Source of the DNA: Alteromonas sp. LMIT006
GTDB taxonomy: Bacteria; Pseudomonadota; Gammaproteobacteria; Enterobacterales; Alteromonadaceae
DNA: 64,000 nt
Assembly (NCBI RefSeq): GCF_024300645.1
Contig: NZ_CP101291.1
Span: 372,001-436,000, forward strand
Reading direction: 5' to 3'
In this document: one piece after another, positions 17,095 to 27,304 of the stretch
Layout: the number at the start of each line of letters is the position of its first letter
Position numbering within the stretch: position 1 is the first letter of the stretch
Notes under the pieces: generated by a model
What the model was told of the DNA's origin: nothing
Databases searched by the model: none
What the model saw: the letters and a program-made list of their open reading frames with translations, nothing else
Made by a program: the position numbers and the translations under genes

Positions 17095-17723
17095 GTCCGA
17101 CGATAAAAGTGTTATTAGTGGATGACCATCCAATGGTTCGCGACGGTATTATGAGCTGTTTGGCGTTTTATGATGATGTGGAGGTCATTGGCACAGCGAA
17201 TAACGGTAGCGAGGCGATTACCCAGCTGAGAACATTGACACCGGATGTCATTATGATGGACATTTCGATGCCAGACCTAAATGGCATCGATGCTACAGAA
17301 CAAATCCTAGAAATATCGCCACACTCCAAAATTCTGATTTTCAGTATGCACGATAATGCAGAGTACATTACCAACGCGGTTCAAGCAGGAGCCTCTGGAT
17401 ACATCCTCAAAAATACAGATGCTGACGAAGTGTATCTGGCCATCACTCAGGTGGCTCAAGGACGACGTTATTTTGGTGAAAACATCGCGCAAATTTTGTT
17501 GAGCAAACCCACCCACCCTGAGGCTGCTCGATTAACAACTCGCGAACAAACTGTGTTGTCTTATCTCGCCCAGGGATTGTCCAGTAAACAAATTGCCGAG
17601 CAAACCCATATCAGTGTTCGTACCGTAGATGCTCATCGCCGTAACATCAAGGCTAAACTGCAATTAGATACCGTCGCAGAGATGATTCGCTATGCAGTTG
17701 AGCATGGCCTTGTCAGACGCTAA
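17091..17723 (+). CDS. NarL/LuxR-family response regulator
   Basis: 210 residues. Receiver domain 1-125 with the acidic pair Asp11-Asp12, phospho-acceptor Asp57 in VIMMDISMPDLNG, the conserved Ser/Thr region and Lys in YILKNTDADE. A LuxR-type helix-turn-helix follows at about 145-205 (LTTREQTVLSYLAQGLSSKQ, then IAEQTHISVRTVDAHR). It has a good SD (AAGGGA) and overlaps the kinase stop. Partner of the Cache kinase; the TACCTAT palindrome upstream of dctP is its likely target. Confidence 0.95.
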   Translation: MSPTIKVLLVDDHPMVRDGIMSCLAFYDDVEVIGTANNGSEAITQLRTLTPDVIMMDISMPDLNGIDATEQILEISPHSKILIFSMHDNAEYITNAVQAGASGYILKNTDADEVYLAITQVAQGRRYFGENIAQILLSKPTHPEAARLTTREQTVLSYLAQGLSSKQIAEQTHISVRTVDAHRRNIKAKLQLDTVAEMIRYAVEHGLVRR

Positions 17724-17833
17724 TACCGTTTTTTATACTAAATTATAGTTTTTGATATGAGTCTTGGTTCGCCCCCCTGATTTTCGACTAGGACAAGACT
17801 TTATTCAAAGACAAGTTAGCGAAACCGGTCACC

Positions 17834-17864
17834 CCTTATGTATTAGTTGAAACCATACATAAGG
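17834..17864. repeat. Perfect 10-bp inverted repeat between regulator gene and fadD
   Basis: CCTTATGTAT (17834-17843) and ATACATAAGG (17855-17864) are exact reverse complements separated by 11 bases. There is no T-run on either side, so it is not a standard intrinsic terminator, although it lies between two convergent genes. It could be a protein-binding site or a bidirectional transcript end. Confidence 0.6.
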
Positions 17865-17908
17865 CGTTCACGATACAAGAGCGTTGACAAGCAGGTCGAA
17901 AAAAAAAG

Positions 17909-19477
17909 TTACTCTCTCAACTCACGACGTAGAATTTTGCCCACGGTCGATTTTGGTAACTCATCAATAATATTCACTTCTTTGGGCACCTTGTATCCGG
18001 TCAATGATTCCCGACAATGTGCAACAACCTCTTCTGGGGTAACCTCGCCATTGACACTGATATACGCGACAACCCTTTCTTGAGTTTGGTCATCGGGTTT
18101 GCCAACGACAGCGGCTTCCACGACAGCCGGATGCTTCACCAGTACATCTTCAATTTCATTAGGATACACATTAAAACCTGAGACAATGATCATGTCCTTG
18201 ATGCGATCGACAATTTTGATGGCACCGTCTGGTAGCTTTACACCGACATCGCCAGTTTTAAAATACCCATTAGTCGTCATCACTTTGGCTGTTTCCTCAG
18301 GGCGGTTCCAATAGCCTTGCATAACTTGAGGACCTTTCACGGCTATTTCACCTGATTCACCATCGGCTACTGGTTGGTCTTGATCGTCGAGCATTTGCAC
18401 ATCAGTGTCGATCATTGGGAAACCAACCGTGCCGATTTGTTCTTGCCCAGGGATGTTAAGTGAAACCACAGGAGAAGTTTCAGACAGTCCATATCCTTCC
18501 GCAATCGTACAACCGGTTGTTTTTAACCAAAGTTCTGCAGCAGCGCCAGTCAGAGCAGTTCCACCAGAAGTCGTCACTTTTAAAGCGCTGGTATCAAGCG
18601 CTTTGAACTTGTCATGCATACACAAACCCACAAACAAGGTATTGATGCCAGCGAAGGCTGTAAACTTGAACGGGGCGATTTGGTCGATGAATGCATCCAA
18701 ATCACGTGGATTTGGAATCAGTATCGAGTGACCACCGTTGCCAAAATAACTAACCATTGACACCATTAAGGCGTAAATATGATATAGCGGTAATGGACAC
18801 ACAATCGTTTCCTCACCCGGCACGAAGGCATCGCCCATACGCTCTGCGAACTGATAATTATTACTCAATAAATTGCCATGGGACAGCACAGCCCCTTTTG
18901 ATACACCAGTTGTGCCACCGGTATATTGCAACGCTGCCGTATCATCTAGTCTGGTATTAGGACGTGGTCTCAATTTGTGCTGAGCGCCCTTCACAAATAC
19001 GTCCACATAACAAGGATAGTCAACATCACTGACTGCTTGTCCCGTTAATAGTTGTGGAGCGGACGTCACAATCACATGCTCAATACCAACATCTGCTTTG
19101 ATGGCTTCATATTTTGGTAGTAAATCAGAGAGTATAACGAGTGCCTTTGCACCTGAGTCATTGAACTGATGCTGCATTTCAGGTGGTGTATAAAGTGGAT
19201 TAGTACTTACCACGACAAGCCCTGCGCGCATAGCGCCAAAAAATGCAACTGGGCTTTGAATTAGGTTTGGTAGTTGAATCGCGATTCGGTCGCCTGCTTG
19301 CAACCCAAGTTCATGTTGCAAGTAACAGGCAAATTTGTATGACATCTCGTCCATTTCAGCAAACGTCTTGGTTTGACCTATTGCGGTAAAAGCTTGCTTA
19401 GCTGAATACTTTGTCAGGGTTCGCTCGATGAAGTCACCCAAATTATGGATGCCGTCAGGAATAAGTGTGTGGCTCAT
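17909..19477 (-). CDS. fadD: Long-chain fatty acid-CoA ligase
   Basis: Adenylate-forming enzyme that activates fatty acids to acyl-CoA for beta-oxidation. About 522 residues from the ATG at 19477, which has AAGG eight bases ahead; the ATG at 19483 gives 524 but sits only two bases from that SD. Motifs: YTGGTTGVSKGAVLSHGN (ATP/AMP-binding P-loop), EGYGLSETSPVVS, GYFKTGDVGVKLPDG, DRIKDMIIVSGFNVYPNEIE and the late catalytic Lys in KSTVGKILRRELRE. It stands alone between the two-component genes and the S10 operon. Confidence 0.92.
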   Translation of the reverse strand: MSHTLIPDGIHNLGDFIERTLTKYSAKQAFTAIGQTKTFAEMDEMSYKFACYLQHELGLQAGDRIAIQLPNLIQSPVAFFGAMRAGLVVVSTNPLYTPPEMQHQFNDSGAKALVILSDLLPKYEAIKADVGIEHVIVTSAPQLLTGQAVSDVDYPCYVDVFVKGAQHKLRPRPNTRLDDTAALQYTGGTTGVSKGAVLSHGNLLSNNYQFAERMGDAFVPGEETIVCPLPLYHIYALMVSMVSYFGNGGHSILIPNPRDLDAFIDQIAPFKFTAFAGINTLFVGLCMHDKFKALDTSALKVTTSGGTALTGAAAELWLKTTGCTIAEGYGLSETSPVVSLNIPGQEQIGTVGFPMIDTDVQMLDDQDQPVADGESGEIAVKGPQVMQGYWNRPEETAKVMTTNGYFKTGDVGVKLPDGAIKIVDRIKDMIIVSGFNVYPNEIEDVLVKHPAVVEAAVVGKPDDQTQERVVAYISVNGEVTPEEVVAHCRESLTGYKVPKEVNIIDELPKSTVGKILRRELRE

Positions 19478-19735
19478 AGACATGACCTTAATGTTATTAT
19501 TTTGTAAACACTACTAGTCTGACCTGTAACTGTGATGATTTCAACCCTTTCCAATGAAGAAGAAATGAATGATTTTTTAAATCTGTTGCGCTGTGTTCAC
19601 AAAGCGAATGCTTAATGAACACTTGTTTGACCATGCACATATTAGATAATACTCGAGGCTCTAGAACGCTTTATATTGAATTTAGCGATCTTGACACGCC
19701 AACCAATAAACTAGCCAATATTTATTACGCACAAT

Positions 19736-19761
19736 AAAAAAGCACCCGTAGGTGCTTTTTT
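19736..19761. terminator. Terminator closing the S10 operon
   Basis: AAAAAAGCACC (19736-19746), loop cgta, GGTGCTTTTTT (19751-19761): a symmetrical hairpin with A and T tracts on both sides, working in either direction. It lies about 20 bases after the rpsQ stop, so transcription of the S10 operon ends here instead of continuing into an spc operon. Confidence 0.9.
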
Positions 19762-19782
19762 ACGTTTTTTCATTGATGAAAA

Positions 19783-20037
19783 TTAGTTAGCTTTAGTCAC
19801 TACGTCCACTAACGTCCAGTTCTTAGATTTAGAAATAGGCGCTACCTCACGGATAGTGACTACATCACCTTCATTACACTGGTTGGTTTCATCATGAGCG
19901 TGTAACTTAGTAGTACGCTTAATAAACTTCCCATAGATAGGGTGCTTAACTTTGCGCTCTACTGCAACAGTGATAGTTTTATCACCTTTGTTGCTGACAA
20001 CACGGCCTTGTACTGTACGGATTTTCTGTTCAGTCAT
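19783..20037 (-). CDS. rpsQ: 30S ribosomal protein S17
   Basis: 84 residues; primary 16S rRNA-binding protein. The sequence [20 protein letters not shown] and the following [13 protein letters not shown] are typical of S17, and the length is normal. It is the last gene of the S10 operon, overlapping rpmC by one base (TAATG). In most gammaproteobacteria the spc operon starts next with rplN; here a terminator and fadD follow. Confidence 0.97.
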   Translation of the reverse strand: MTEQKIRTVQGRVVSNKGDKTITVAVERKVKHPIYGKFIKRTTKLHAHDETNQCNEGDVVTIREVAPISKSKNWTLVDVVTKAN

Positions 20038-20231
20038 TACTTACCAGCCTTCTTTTGAGTCAAAATAGTTTTAACACGCGCGATGTTACGACGCACTTTC
20101 TTCAATTGGTCAGTTTTTTCAAGCTGGCCAGTTGAATATTGCATACGTAAGTTGAACTGTTCACGCAATAAGTTTAATAACTCTGCATTTAGTTCTTCAA
20201 CGCTTTTCTCTTTTAGTTCAGCTGCATTCAT
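20037..20231 (-). CDS. rpmC: 50S ribosomal protein L29
   Basis: 64 residues, the usual L29 size, with the [20 protein letters not shown] helix pattern and [12 protein letters not shown]. It sits near the nascent-chain exit tunnel. One-base overlaps with rplP upstream and rpsQ downstream indicate translational coupling. Confidence 0.97.
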   Translation of the reverse strand: MNAAELKEKSVEELNAELLNLLREQFNLRMQYSTGQLEKTDQLKKVRRNIARVKTILTQKKAGK

Positions 20232-20644
20232 TACATCACCGTCCGAGTTACAAAGGTTGTCTTGAACGGAAGTTTCGCAGCAGCAAGGGCAAACGCTTCA
20301 CGCGCCAATGCTTCTGGAACACCTTCCATTTCGTATAACACACGACCTGGCTGAATTTGGCAAACCCAGTATTCAACGTTACCTTTACCTTTACCTTGAC
20401 GCACTTCTAGAGGCTTCTCAGTAATTGGCTTGTCCGGGAATACGCGGATCCAAATTTTGCCTTGACGCTTGACGTGACGTGTCATAGCACGACGCGCTGC
20501 TTCAATCTGACGCGCAGTCATACGACCTCGACCAACAGATTTAAGACCATAAGTACCGAAGCTGACTTTGCTTCCCGCGATCGCTAAACCACGGTTACGG
20601 CCCTTATGCATCTTACGGAATTTCATACGTTTAGGTTGTAACAT
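20231..20644 (-). CDS. rplP: 50S ribosomal protein L16
   Basis: 137 residues. [19 protein letters not shown] at the N-terminus and the [20 protein letters not shown] block are diagnostic of L16, which shapes the A-site tRNA region of the 50S subunit. Overlaps rpmC by one base; four bases from the rpsC start side. Standard S10 operon order. Confidence 0.98.
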   Translation of the reverse strand: MLQPKRMKFRKMHKGRNRGLAIAGSKVSFGTYGLKSVGRGRMTARQIEAARRAMTRHVKRQGKIWIRVFPDKPITEKPLEVRQGKGKGNVEYWVCQIQPGRVLYEMEGVPEALAREAFALAAAKLPFKTTFVTRTVM

Positions 20645-20647
20645 ATC

Positions 20648-21355
20648 TTAACCCTCTCGCTTCGCGTTGCGGCCTTTCTTCTTAGGCGCTGCAGCTGGCT
20701 TAGCCGCTTCTGTTTCAAGTGGTAAACCACCTAATACTTCACCTTTGAAGATCCAAACTTTAACACCGATGATACCGTAAGTTGTCAATGCTTCAGATGT
20801 TGCGTAGTCGATGTCTGCACGGAAAGTGTGTAGTGGTACACGACCTTCACGGTACCATTCAGAACGCGCAATCTCAGCACCACCTAAACGACCAGATACT
20901 TCTACCTTGATACCTAGGGCACCAAGACGCATGGCGTTTTGTACTGCGCGCTTCATCGCACGACGGAACATAACACGACGCTCAAGCTGGCTTGAGATGC
21001 TATCGCCTACTAGCTGTGCATCTAATTCAGGCTTACGAACTTCTGCGATGTTGATTTGTGCTGGTACACCAGCAAGCTTAGCAACATGGTTACGAAGTTT
21101 TTCAACGTCTTCACCTTTTTTACCAATCACAACACCTGGACGGGCTGTGTGGATTGTCACTTTGATGCTCTTTGCAGGGCGCTCGATGACAATTTTAGAT
21201 AATGACGCGTTTTTCAATTCTTTCGTCAAGTACTGACGCACTTGATGATCATTGTACAAGTTGTCAGCATATTCCGCAGTATTAGCGTACCAAGTTGAAG
21301 TCCATGGTTTGCTGATACCTAAGCGTATGCCGGTAGGATGAACTTTCTGTCCCAT
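20648..21355 (-). CDS. rpsC: 30S ribosomal protein S3
   Basis: 235 residues. [13 protein letters not shown] at the start, the KH-type motif [16 protein letters not shown], and [20 protein letters not shown] are hallmarks of S3, part of the mRNA entry site. The C-terminal tail is Lys/Ala-rich ([15 protein letters not shown]). Standard S10 operon position between rplV and rplP. Confidence 0.98.
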   Translation of the reverse strand: MGQKVHPTGIRLGISKPWTSTWYANTAEYADNLYNDHQVRQYLTKELKNASLSKIVIERPAKSIKVTIHTARPGVVIGKKGEDVEKLRNHVAKLAGVPAQINIAEVRKPELDAQLVGDSISSQLERRVMFRRAMKRAVQNAMRLGALGIKVEVSGRLGGAEIARSEWYREGRVPLHTFRADIDYATSEALTTYGIIGVKVWIFKGEVLGGLPLETEAAKPAAAPKKKGRNAKREG

Positions 21356-21364
21356 AATCTACTC

Positions 21365-21697
21365 CTAGTTATCCGCTACAACCACAGTGATGTGACTGCT
21401 ACGCTTAAAGATACGATCAGCACGACCTTTGGCACGTGGCTTGATGCGTTTCATCGTTGGACCTTCGTCGACAAATACTTTTGCGACAGTTAACTCGTCG
21501 ATGTCAGCACCTTCGTTGTGCTCGGCGTTTGCAATCGCAGACTCGAGTACTTTCTTAACTAATACAGCTGCTTTTTTGTTGCTGTAAGTTAATACTTCTA
21601 GTGCTTTTTCAACGTGTAGACCGCGAATTTGATCTGCTACCAAACGTGCTTTCTGAGCCGAGGTACGAGCAAAACGGTGTTTAGCTAAAGCTTCCAT
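21365..21697 (-). CDS. rplV: 50S ribosomal protein L22
   Basis: 110 residues with the L22 signatures [20 protein letters not shown] and [20 protein letters not shown]; the beta-hairpin of this protein lines the exit tunnel. Start ATG with a GGAG-type SD after rpsS. Confidence 0.98.
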   Translation of the reverse strand: MEALAKHRFARTSAQKARLVADQIRGLHVEKALEVLTYSNKKAAVLVKKVLESAIANAEHNEGADIDELTVAKVFVDEGPTMKRIKPRAKGRADRIFKRSSHITVVVADN

Positions 21698-21709
21698 TTA
21701 TTTCTCCTC

Positions 21710-21985
21710 TTAACGCTTAGATTTCTTATCAGCGACATGGCCGCGATAAGTACGCGTTGGCGCAAATTCGCCCAACTTATGGCCGACCATTTCGTCAGTG
21801 ACGAACACAGGTACATGCTGGCGACCGTTATGGACCGCAATGGTCAACCCAATCATATCTGGGATGATCATAGAACGACGTGACCAAGTTTTAATTGGCT
21901 TCTTGTCGCCTTTTTCCACTGCAGCTTCTACCTTCTTCAGCAAGTGTAGGTCAATAAAAGGACCCTTCTTGAGAGAACGTGGCAT
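21710..21985 (-). CDS. rpsS: 30S ribosomal protein S19
   Basis: 91 residues. [40 protein letters not shown] and [14 protein letters not shown] are the conserved S19 blocks; the protein sits in the 30S head near the A-site tRNA. Standard place between rplB and rplV. Confidence 0.98.
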   Translation of the reverse strand: MPRSLKKGPFIDLHLLKKVEAAVEKGDKKPIKTWSRRSMIIPDMIGLTIAVHNGRQHVPVFVTDEMVGHKLGEFAPTRTYRGHVADKKSKR

Positions 21986-22000
21986 GGTGAATCCTCGCTA

Positions 22001-22825
22001 TTATTTATTGCGACGACGAACGATAAGTTTGTCGGTACGCTTATTACTACGGGTTTTCTTACCTTTGGTAGGAATACCCCATGGAGTGACTGGATGACGA
22101 CCGCCCGAAGTACGACCTTCACCACCACCGTGTGGGTGATCAACTGGGTTCATGGCAACACCACGAACAGTTGGGCGCACACCGCGCCAGCGAGATGCAC
22201 CCGCTTTACCCAATGAACGAAGCATGTGCTCTGCGTTGCCAACTTCACCAATAGTAGCGCGGCAATCGGCTAATACTTTGCGCACTTCGCCAGAACGAAG
22301 ACGTAAAGTCACATAAGCTCCATCACGCGCCAAGATTTGCGCGTACTGACCTGCTGAACGTGCAATTTGTGCACCTTTACCAGGCTTCATTTCGATGGCG
22401 TGTACTGTTGAACCAACCGGCACGTTACGCATTGGTAATGCATTACCTGCTTTGATTGGTGCATCAGAACCAGATTGAATTGCATCGCCAGCTTGAACAC
22501 CTTTAGGTGCAAGAATGTAACGACGCTCACCATCTGCATACAATACTAGTGCGATGTTTGCAGAACGGTTTGGATCATATTCTAAACGCTCGACTTTCGC
22601 AGGGATACCGTCTTTATTACGTTTAAAGTCGATAACACGATAGTGATGCTTGTGACCACCACCAATGTGACGAACTGTAATACGACCGTTGTTATTACGA
22701 CCACCAGACTTACTTTTCTTCTCTAAAAGAGGAGCATAAGGTGCGCCTTTGTGTAGATCGGGATTAACGACCTGAACAACGTGACGACGACCGGCAGAAG
22801 TTGGCTTAGCTTTTAATAATGGCAT
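22001..22825 (-). CDS. rplB: 50S ribosomal protein L2
   Basis: 274 residues. [20 protein letters not shown] near residue 40 and the C-terminal [18 protein letters not shown], with the conserved His near the peptidyl transferase centre, identify L2. Standard S10 operon order between rplW and rpsS. Confidence 0.98.
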   Translation of the reverse strand: MPLLKAKPTSAGRRHVVQVVNPDLHKGAPYAPLLEKKSKSGGRNNNGRITVRHIGGGHKHHYRVIDFKRNKDGIPAKVERLEYDPNRSANIALVLYADGERRYILAPKGVQAGDAIQSGSDAPIKAGNALPMRNVPVGSTVHAIEMKPGKGAQIARSAGQYAQILARDGAYVTLRLRSGEVRKVLADCRATIGEVGNAEHMLRSLGKAGASRWRGVRPTVRGVAMNPVDHPHGGGEGRTSGGRHPVTPWGIPTKGKKTRSNKRTDKLIVRRRNK

Positions 22826-22836
22826 TTCCTAACTCC

Positions 22837-23136
22837 TTACTCACCCGCACCGACGAAGTCGATGTCTTGACCTTCTTTAAGCACTACGTAGGCTTTCTTA
22901 AAGTCATTGCGTTTGCCGAAACGCATGCCAGTCCGCTTGGTTTTACCCTTTTGGTTGACAGTACGTACCGAGTTAACTTCTACTTCGAAAAGCTTCTCAA
23001 CCGCAGCTTTGATTTCCGCTTTGTTCGCGTCTGTCGCAACTTTGAAAACAACTGTGTTGTTGCCTTCTGCAGCCATAGTTGACTTTTCAGAAATATGAGG
23101 TGCTAAAAGCACTTTTAATAAACGTTCTTCGTTCAT
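22837..23136 (-). CDS. rplW: 50S ribosomal protein L23
   Basis: 99 residues, [20 protein letters not shown] start and the [19 protein letters not shown] core typical of L23, the docking site for trigger factor and SRP at the tunnel exit. It overlaps rplD by 4 bases (ATGA). Confidence 0.97.
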   Translation of the reverse strand: MNEERLLKVLLAPHISEKSTMAAEGNNTVVFKVATDANKAEIKAAVEKLFEVEVNSVRTVNQKGKTKRTGMRFGKRNDFKKAYVVLKEGQDIDFVGAGE

Positions 23137-23738
23137 GCTAATGACTCCTCTAGTTGCTTAATCGCATCCGCAGTGATTAACACGTTTTCAAAAGCGATTA
23201 GGCTTACAGGATCAATACCTTGTACATCACGAACGTCAACTTTGTATAAGTTGCGAGAAGCCAAGAACAAGTTCTCATCGACTTCGCTAGTCACGATTAA
23301 CACATCGTTAAGGTTCAAGCCGTTTAATTTGTTTAAAAGCTCTTTGGTTTTTGGTGCTTCTACACCAAAGCTTTCAACTACGATCAAACGCTCTTGACGT
23401 ACTAATTCAGATAAGATGCTCTTGATCGCGCCACGATACATCTTTTTGTTAACTTTTTGCTCAAAGTTACGAGGCTTAGCAGCGAATGCGCGGCCACCGC
23501 CAACCCAGATTGGGCTACGGATAGTACCAGCACGTGCACGACCTGTACCTTTTTGACGCCATGGCTTCTTACCACCACCGCGTACTTCAGAGCGAGTCTT
23601 TTGAGCTTTAGAGCCCTGACGCGCACCAGCACTGTATGCTACGACTACTTGATGTACTAACGCTTCGTTGAACTCACGTCCAAAGGTAGCTTCTGATACT
23701 TCAAGAGCGCCGTTAGCGTCTTTTAATGTTAATTCCAT
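23133..23738 (-). CDS. rplD: 50S ribosomal protein L4
   Basis: 201 residues. The [20 protein letters not shown] block, [20 protein letters not shown] and the C-terminal [17 protein letters not shown] are L4 hallmarks. In enterobacteria L4 also represses its own operon by acting on the S10 leader at both transcription and translation; the leader here (24726-24937) has a matching attenuator-like hairpin, so the same feedback is likely. Confidence 0.98.
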   Translation of the reverse strand: MELTLKDANGALEVSEATFGREFNEALVHQVVVAYSAGARQGSKAQKTRSEVRGGGKKPWRQKGTGRARAGTIRSPIWVGGGRAFAAKPRNFEQKVNKKMYRGAIKSILSELVRQERLIVVESFGVEAPKTKELLNKLNGLNLNDVLIVTSEVDENLFLASRNLYKVDVRDVQGIDPVSLIAFENVLITADAIKQLEESLA

Positions 23739-23755
23739 CAGTATACTCCTCGACG

Positions 23756-24394
23756 TTACGCTTTAACTGCTGGACGCACGATAACATCGCCGCCAGTCGC
23801 GCCAGGAACGGCACCTTTAACTAATAAAAGGTTGTTCTCAACATCCACTTTCACCAATTCTAAAGACATGGTAGTCACGCGCTTGTTGCCCATTTGACCA
23901 GCCATTTTTTTGCCTTTAAATACTTTACCTGGTGATTGGTTTTGACCAATTGAACCAGGCGCACGGTGAGAGAGTGAGTTACCGTGAGTCATACGCTGAG
24001 AACTGAAGTTCCAACGTTTGATTGCACCGGCAAAACCTTTACCTTTAGAGGTACCCGCAATATCTACTTTGCTCGTCTCGTTAAATAGTTCAACAGTGAT
24101 TTCACTGCCGACTTCAAGACCTTCGCCTTCACCTTCTGCAAGGCGGAATTCCCACAAGCCACGACCTGCTTCCACGCCAGCTTTAGCAAAGTGACCTGCT
24201 TCAGCTTTGTTGACGCGGTTGGCTTTCTTATCGCCAGCCGTTACTTGTAGTGCACGATAACCGTCAGTCTCATCAGTACGTAACTGAGTGATGCGGTTTG
24301 GGGTCGCTTCGATAACGGTCACCGGAATGGATACGCCATCTTCAGTAAAGATGCGTGTCATACCGACTTTACGACCGACTAGACCAATCGCCAT
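23756..24394 (-). CDS. rplC: 50S ribosomal protein L3
   Basis: 212 residues. [40 protein letters not shown] and [20 protein letters not shown], including the Gln that is methylated by PrmB in E. coli, identify L3. Standard place between rpsJ and rplD. Confidence 0.98.
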   Translation of the reverse strand: MAIGLVGRKVGMTRIFTEDGVSIPVTVIEATPNRITQLRTDETDGYRALQVTAGDKKANRVNKAEAGHFAKAGVEAGRGLWEFRLAEGEGEGLEVGSEITVELFNETSKVDIAGTSKGKGFAGAIKRWNFSSQRMTHGNSLSHRAPGSIGQNQSPGKVFKGKKMAGQMGNKRVTTMSLELVKVDVENNLLLVKGAVPGATGGDVIVRPAVKA

Positions 24395-24413
24395 TGTTAT
24401 AACCCTCTTCTAT

Positions 24414-24887
<474 letters not shown>

Positions 24888-24931
24888 TTAGCTGCCTATT
24901 AACCTTACAGTCAACTGACATGTGGGCGCGA

Positions 24932-24959
24932 ATTATACTCGTGTTTATCATGAATGCAA
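24932..24959 (-). promoter_or_regulatory. Probable sigma-70 promoter of the S10 operon
   Basis: On the minus strand TTGCAT (24959-24954), 16 bases, then a perfect TATAAT (24937-24932), about 207 bases ahead of rpsJ. A GC-rich stretch (tcgcgccc) follows directly, resembling the discriminator of stringently controlled promoters. Confidence 0.75.
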
Positions 24960-25073
24960 GTCTTTGTGCAAAAAACTGACCATTCGGTCTGATTTATGGT
25001 GGTTTTTATGTGTTTTTGTCGTTATGCACTATGTTTAGACTACGTTTTACGTTATTTCTTACATTAGGTGTGC

Positions 25074-27302
25074 ATGACTTGGGTTGCGGGAACACAAGAT
25101 TTTTCTAGCATTCATACTATAATAAAGCAACATGCGTCGCTTGTGGATGGGTTCTCACATTTGCAACCTGTTATTTTGGGTCTGTTTGCCTGTAACCGTG
25201 TAACGATTTATCAGCGCCGGCGGCAACAACAAGATTTGGTTGCCAAATTTAAAAGTGGTAGTCAGACCGTTAAGATTGAAGTACCGATCACTCCACAATC
25301 TATCGCTGGGTATGTTGCTCTCTCCAAGCAATCACTGTTGGTACCGGATCCAAGAGATTCGGACGCCCTAAAACAGATCCATCCTCGGCTTTCTTTTGCT
25401 GAACAATACGATAAGCAAAACCAGTTTGTTACTCACAATATGCTTTGTATTCCTATCGTCCATGCGGATGTTTTACTCGGTGTATTACAATTGATCAACA
25501 AACGCGACACCATGTTTGCCGAAACTGACTTGTTCTTAGGGCAAATGTTAGCTGAGCTTCTGGGTCAACATTTCTGCTATGAACTTGGGGGAACTTTGCG
25601 TCCATGGGATGATTTACTGCATCGAGCACTCATTTCTCGTAAGGCATTGCAAGAGCTGTATTGTGAACCTCGCTATAAAAATAATTCATTGCTAGCGTGC
25701 CAGAAACTGATGAGTGAGCATCGAATAAAGCAATCTGACTTGGGTTCCGCTCTATCATTACATTACCAGGTGCCTTTTATAACGTATAACCCTGATCAAT
25801 ATCATATCTACCACAACGAGCACATGCTCAATTTATCTTATCTTAAACTCAATTTAGTCGTTATTTTGGCTGATGTTCATGCAAAACCTACTATCTTGAT
25901 GGCTGATCCAAATAATGCCAGTCTGATCATGGAAGTAGGTCAAGCATTGAATTTGACTCAGCCCGAAATTGCCGTCGGCTTACCCCAACATATCTTGCAA
26001 TATTTAGGCGAAAATAGCACCACAACTGCCCCCGGTAATATGGATGAAATTTTAGATGAAATATCCACGAGTACTGATGAAGACGACGAACAGATTGATG
26101 AGCTTTCGGATGATGCCCCTGCAATTGTTCGCTTAGTGAGTCGTATTTTACATGATGCGAAACGGTTAAACGCCTCAGATATCCACATTGATCCAGAAAA
26201 AAACGGACCCACTAGAGTTAGAATGCGCGTTGATGGGGTATGTCGTGATTTGAATAACCTCCCTGCCTCGCATCATAATGCCGTCATTGCGCGCATCAAA
26301 ATCATGGCTAATCTTAATATTGCCGAGAAACGCATTCCTCAAGACGGTAAATTAGCGTTCAAATTATCGGGGCGTCTTGTTGAGGTGCGTGTTGCCACAA
26401 TCCCGACAGTAGCAGGTGAAGGAGTGGTTATGCGGATCCTTGCGACTGCTGGCGCAATGCCTTTATCCAAAATGAACATCGTCCCTAGCAATATGCGAAT
26501 GCTACATCAGATGATTTTAAAACCTCATGGTATTTTGTTGGTTGTGGGACCGACAGGCTCAGGTAAAACCACTACTTTGCATGCTATTTTGGGACATCTT
26601 AATACTCCTGATAAAAAAATATGGACCGCAGAAGATCCCGTCGAAATTACCCAACCAGGTTTACAACAGGTACAAATTGCGCCAAAAATTAATTTTACTT
26701 TTGCCACAGCACTCCGAGCGTTTTTGCGCGCCGATCCTGATATTATTTTGATTGGTGAGATGCGTGACAAAGAGACCGCTCATGCAGGTATTGAAGCGTC
26801 ATTAACGGGGCACTTAGTTTTATCGACTTTGCACACCAATTCGGCCCCAGAAACCATCACTCGTTTACTCGATCTCGGCTTAGACCCGGTTAACTTTTCC
26901 GATGCATGTGTTGGTATTTTAGCGCAGCGTTTAATCCGTACCTTATGTCCAGAATGCAAAGAGCATTATACGGCCTCGGAAACTGAACGCGAGTTCATCG
27001 TGCGTCAATACGGGGATAAGTATCTGCAAGAGTTAGATTTGCAGGATGACGTCACTCTTTATCGAGCCAAAGGCTGTGATGCTTGCGGTGATACCGGCTA
27101 CAAAGGTCGCACCGGCGTGCATGAGCTTTTGAGTATGACGCCTGCTCTACGAGCGATGGTCTACCGCAAAGTATCCGCACACGAATTAGCTGAACAAGCT
27201 AGAACTGATGGTATGCGCACTCTCATTCAAGATGCTTTGCGAAAATTGCTCAAAGGCGATACTGATACCAAGCAAGTGCAAGTGTTAGGAGGACTTGATT
27301 GA
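25074..27302 (+). CDS. GspE/PilB-family secretion ATPase with N-terminal GAF domain
   Basis: 742 residues from the ATG at 25074 (AGG five bases ahead); a GTG at 25068 is less well placed. Residues about 10-175 form a GAF-like domain (VPDPRDSDALKQIHP and LCIPIVHADVLLGVLQLINK are typical). A GSPII_E_N/MshEN-like region follows (KLMSEHRIKQSDLGSALSLH), then the ATPase with Walker A GPTGSGKTT near 490, Walker B-like IILIGEMRD, HTNSAPETITRL, and two CxxC pairs (CPEC, CDAC) for zinc. It powers assembly of a type IV pilus or type II-like filament, but no pilin or platform gene adjoins it. GAF fusions to this ATPase are uncommon. Confidence 0.88.
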   Translation: MTWVAGTQDFSSIHTIIKQHASLVDGFSHLQPVILGLFACNRVTIYQRRRQQQDLVAKFKSGSQTVKIEVPITPQSIAGYVALSKQSLLVPDPRDSDALKQIHPRLSFAEQYDKQNQFVTHNMLCIPIVHADVLLGVLQLINKRDTMFAETDLFLGQMLAELLGQHFCYELGGTLRPWDDLLHRALISRKALQELYCEPRYKNNSLLACQKLMSEHRIKQSDLGSALSLHYQVPFITYNPDQYHIYHNEHMLNLSYLKLNLVVILADVHAKPTILMADPNNASLIMEVGQALNLTQPEIAVGLPQHILQYLGENSTTTAPGNMDEILDEISTSTDEDDEQIDELSDDAPAIVRLVSRILHDAKRLNASDIHIDPEKNGPTRVRMRVDGVCRDLNNLPASHHNAVIARIKIMANLNIAEKRIPQDGKLAFKLSGRLVEVRVATIPTVAGEGVVMRILATAGAMPLSKMNIVPSNMRMLHQMILKPHGILLVVGPTGSGKTTTLHAILGHLNTPDKKIWTAEDPVEITQPGLQQVQIAPKINFTFATALRAFLRADPDIILIGEMRDKETAHAGIEASLTGHLVLSTLHTNSAPETITRLLDLGLDPVNFSDACVGILAQRLIRTLCPECKEHYTASETEREFIVRQYGDKYLQELDLQDDVTLYRAKGCDACGDTGYKGRTGVHELLSMTPALRAMVYRKVSAHELAEQARTDGMRTLIQDALRKLLKGDTDTKQVQVLGGLD

Positions 27303-27304
27303 AT

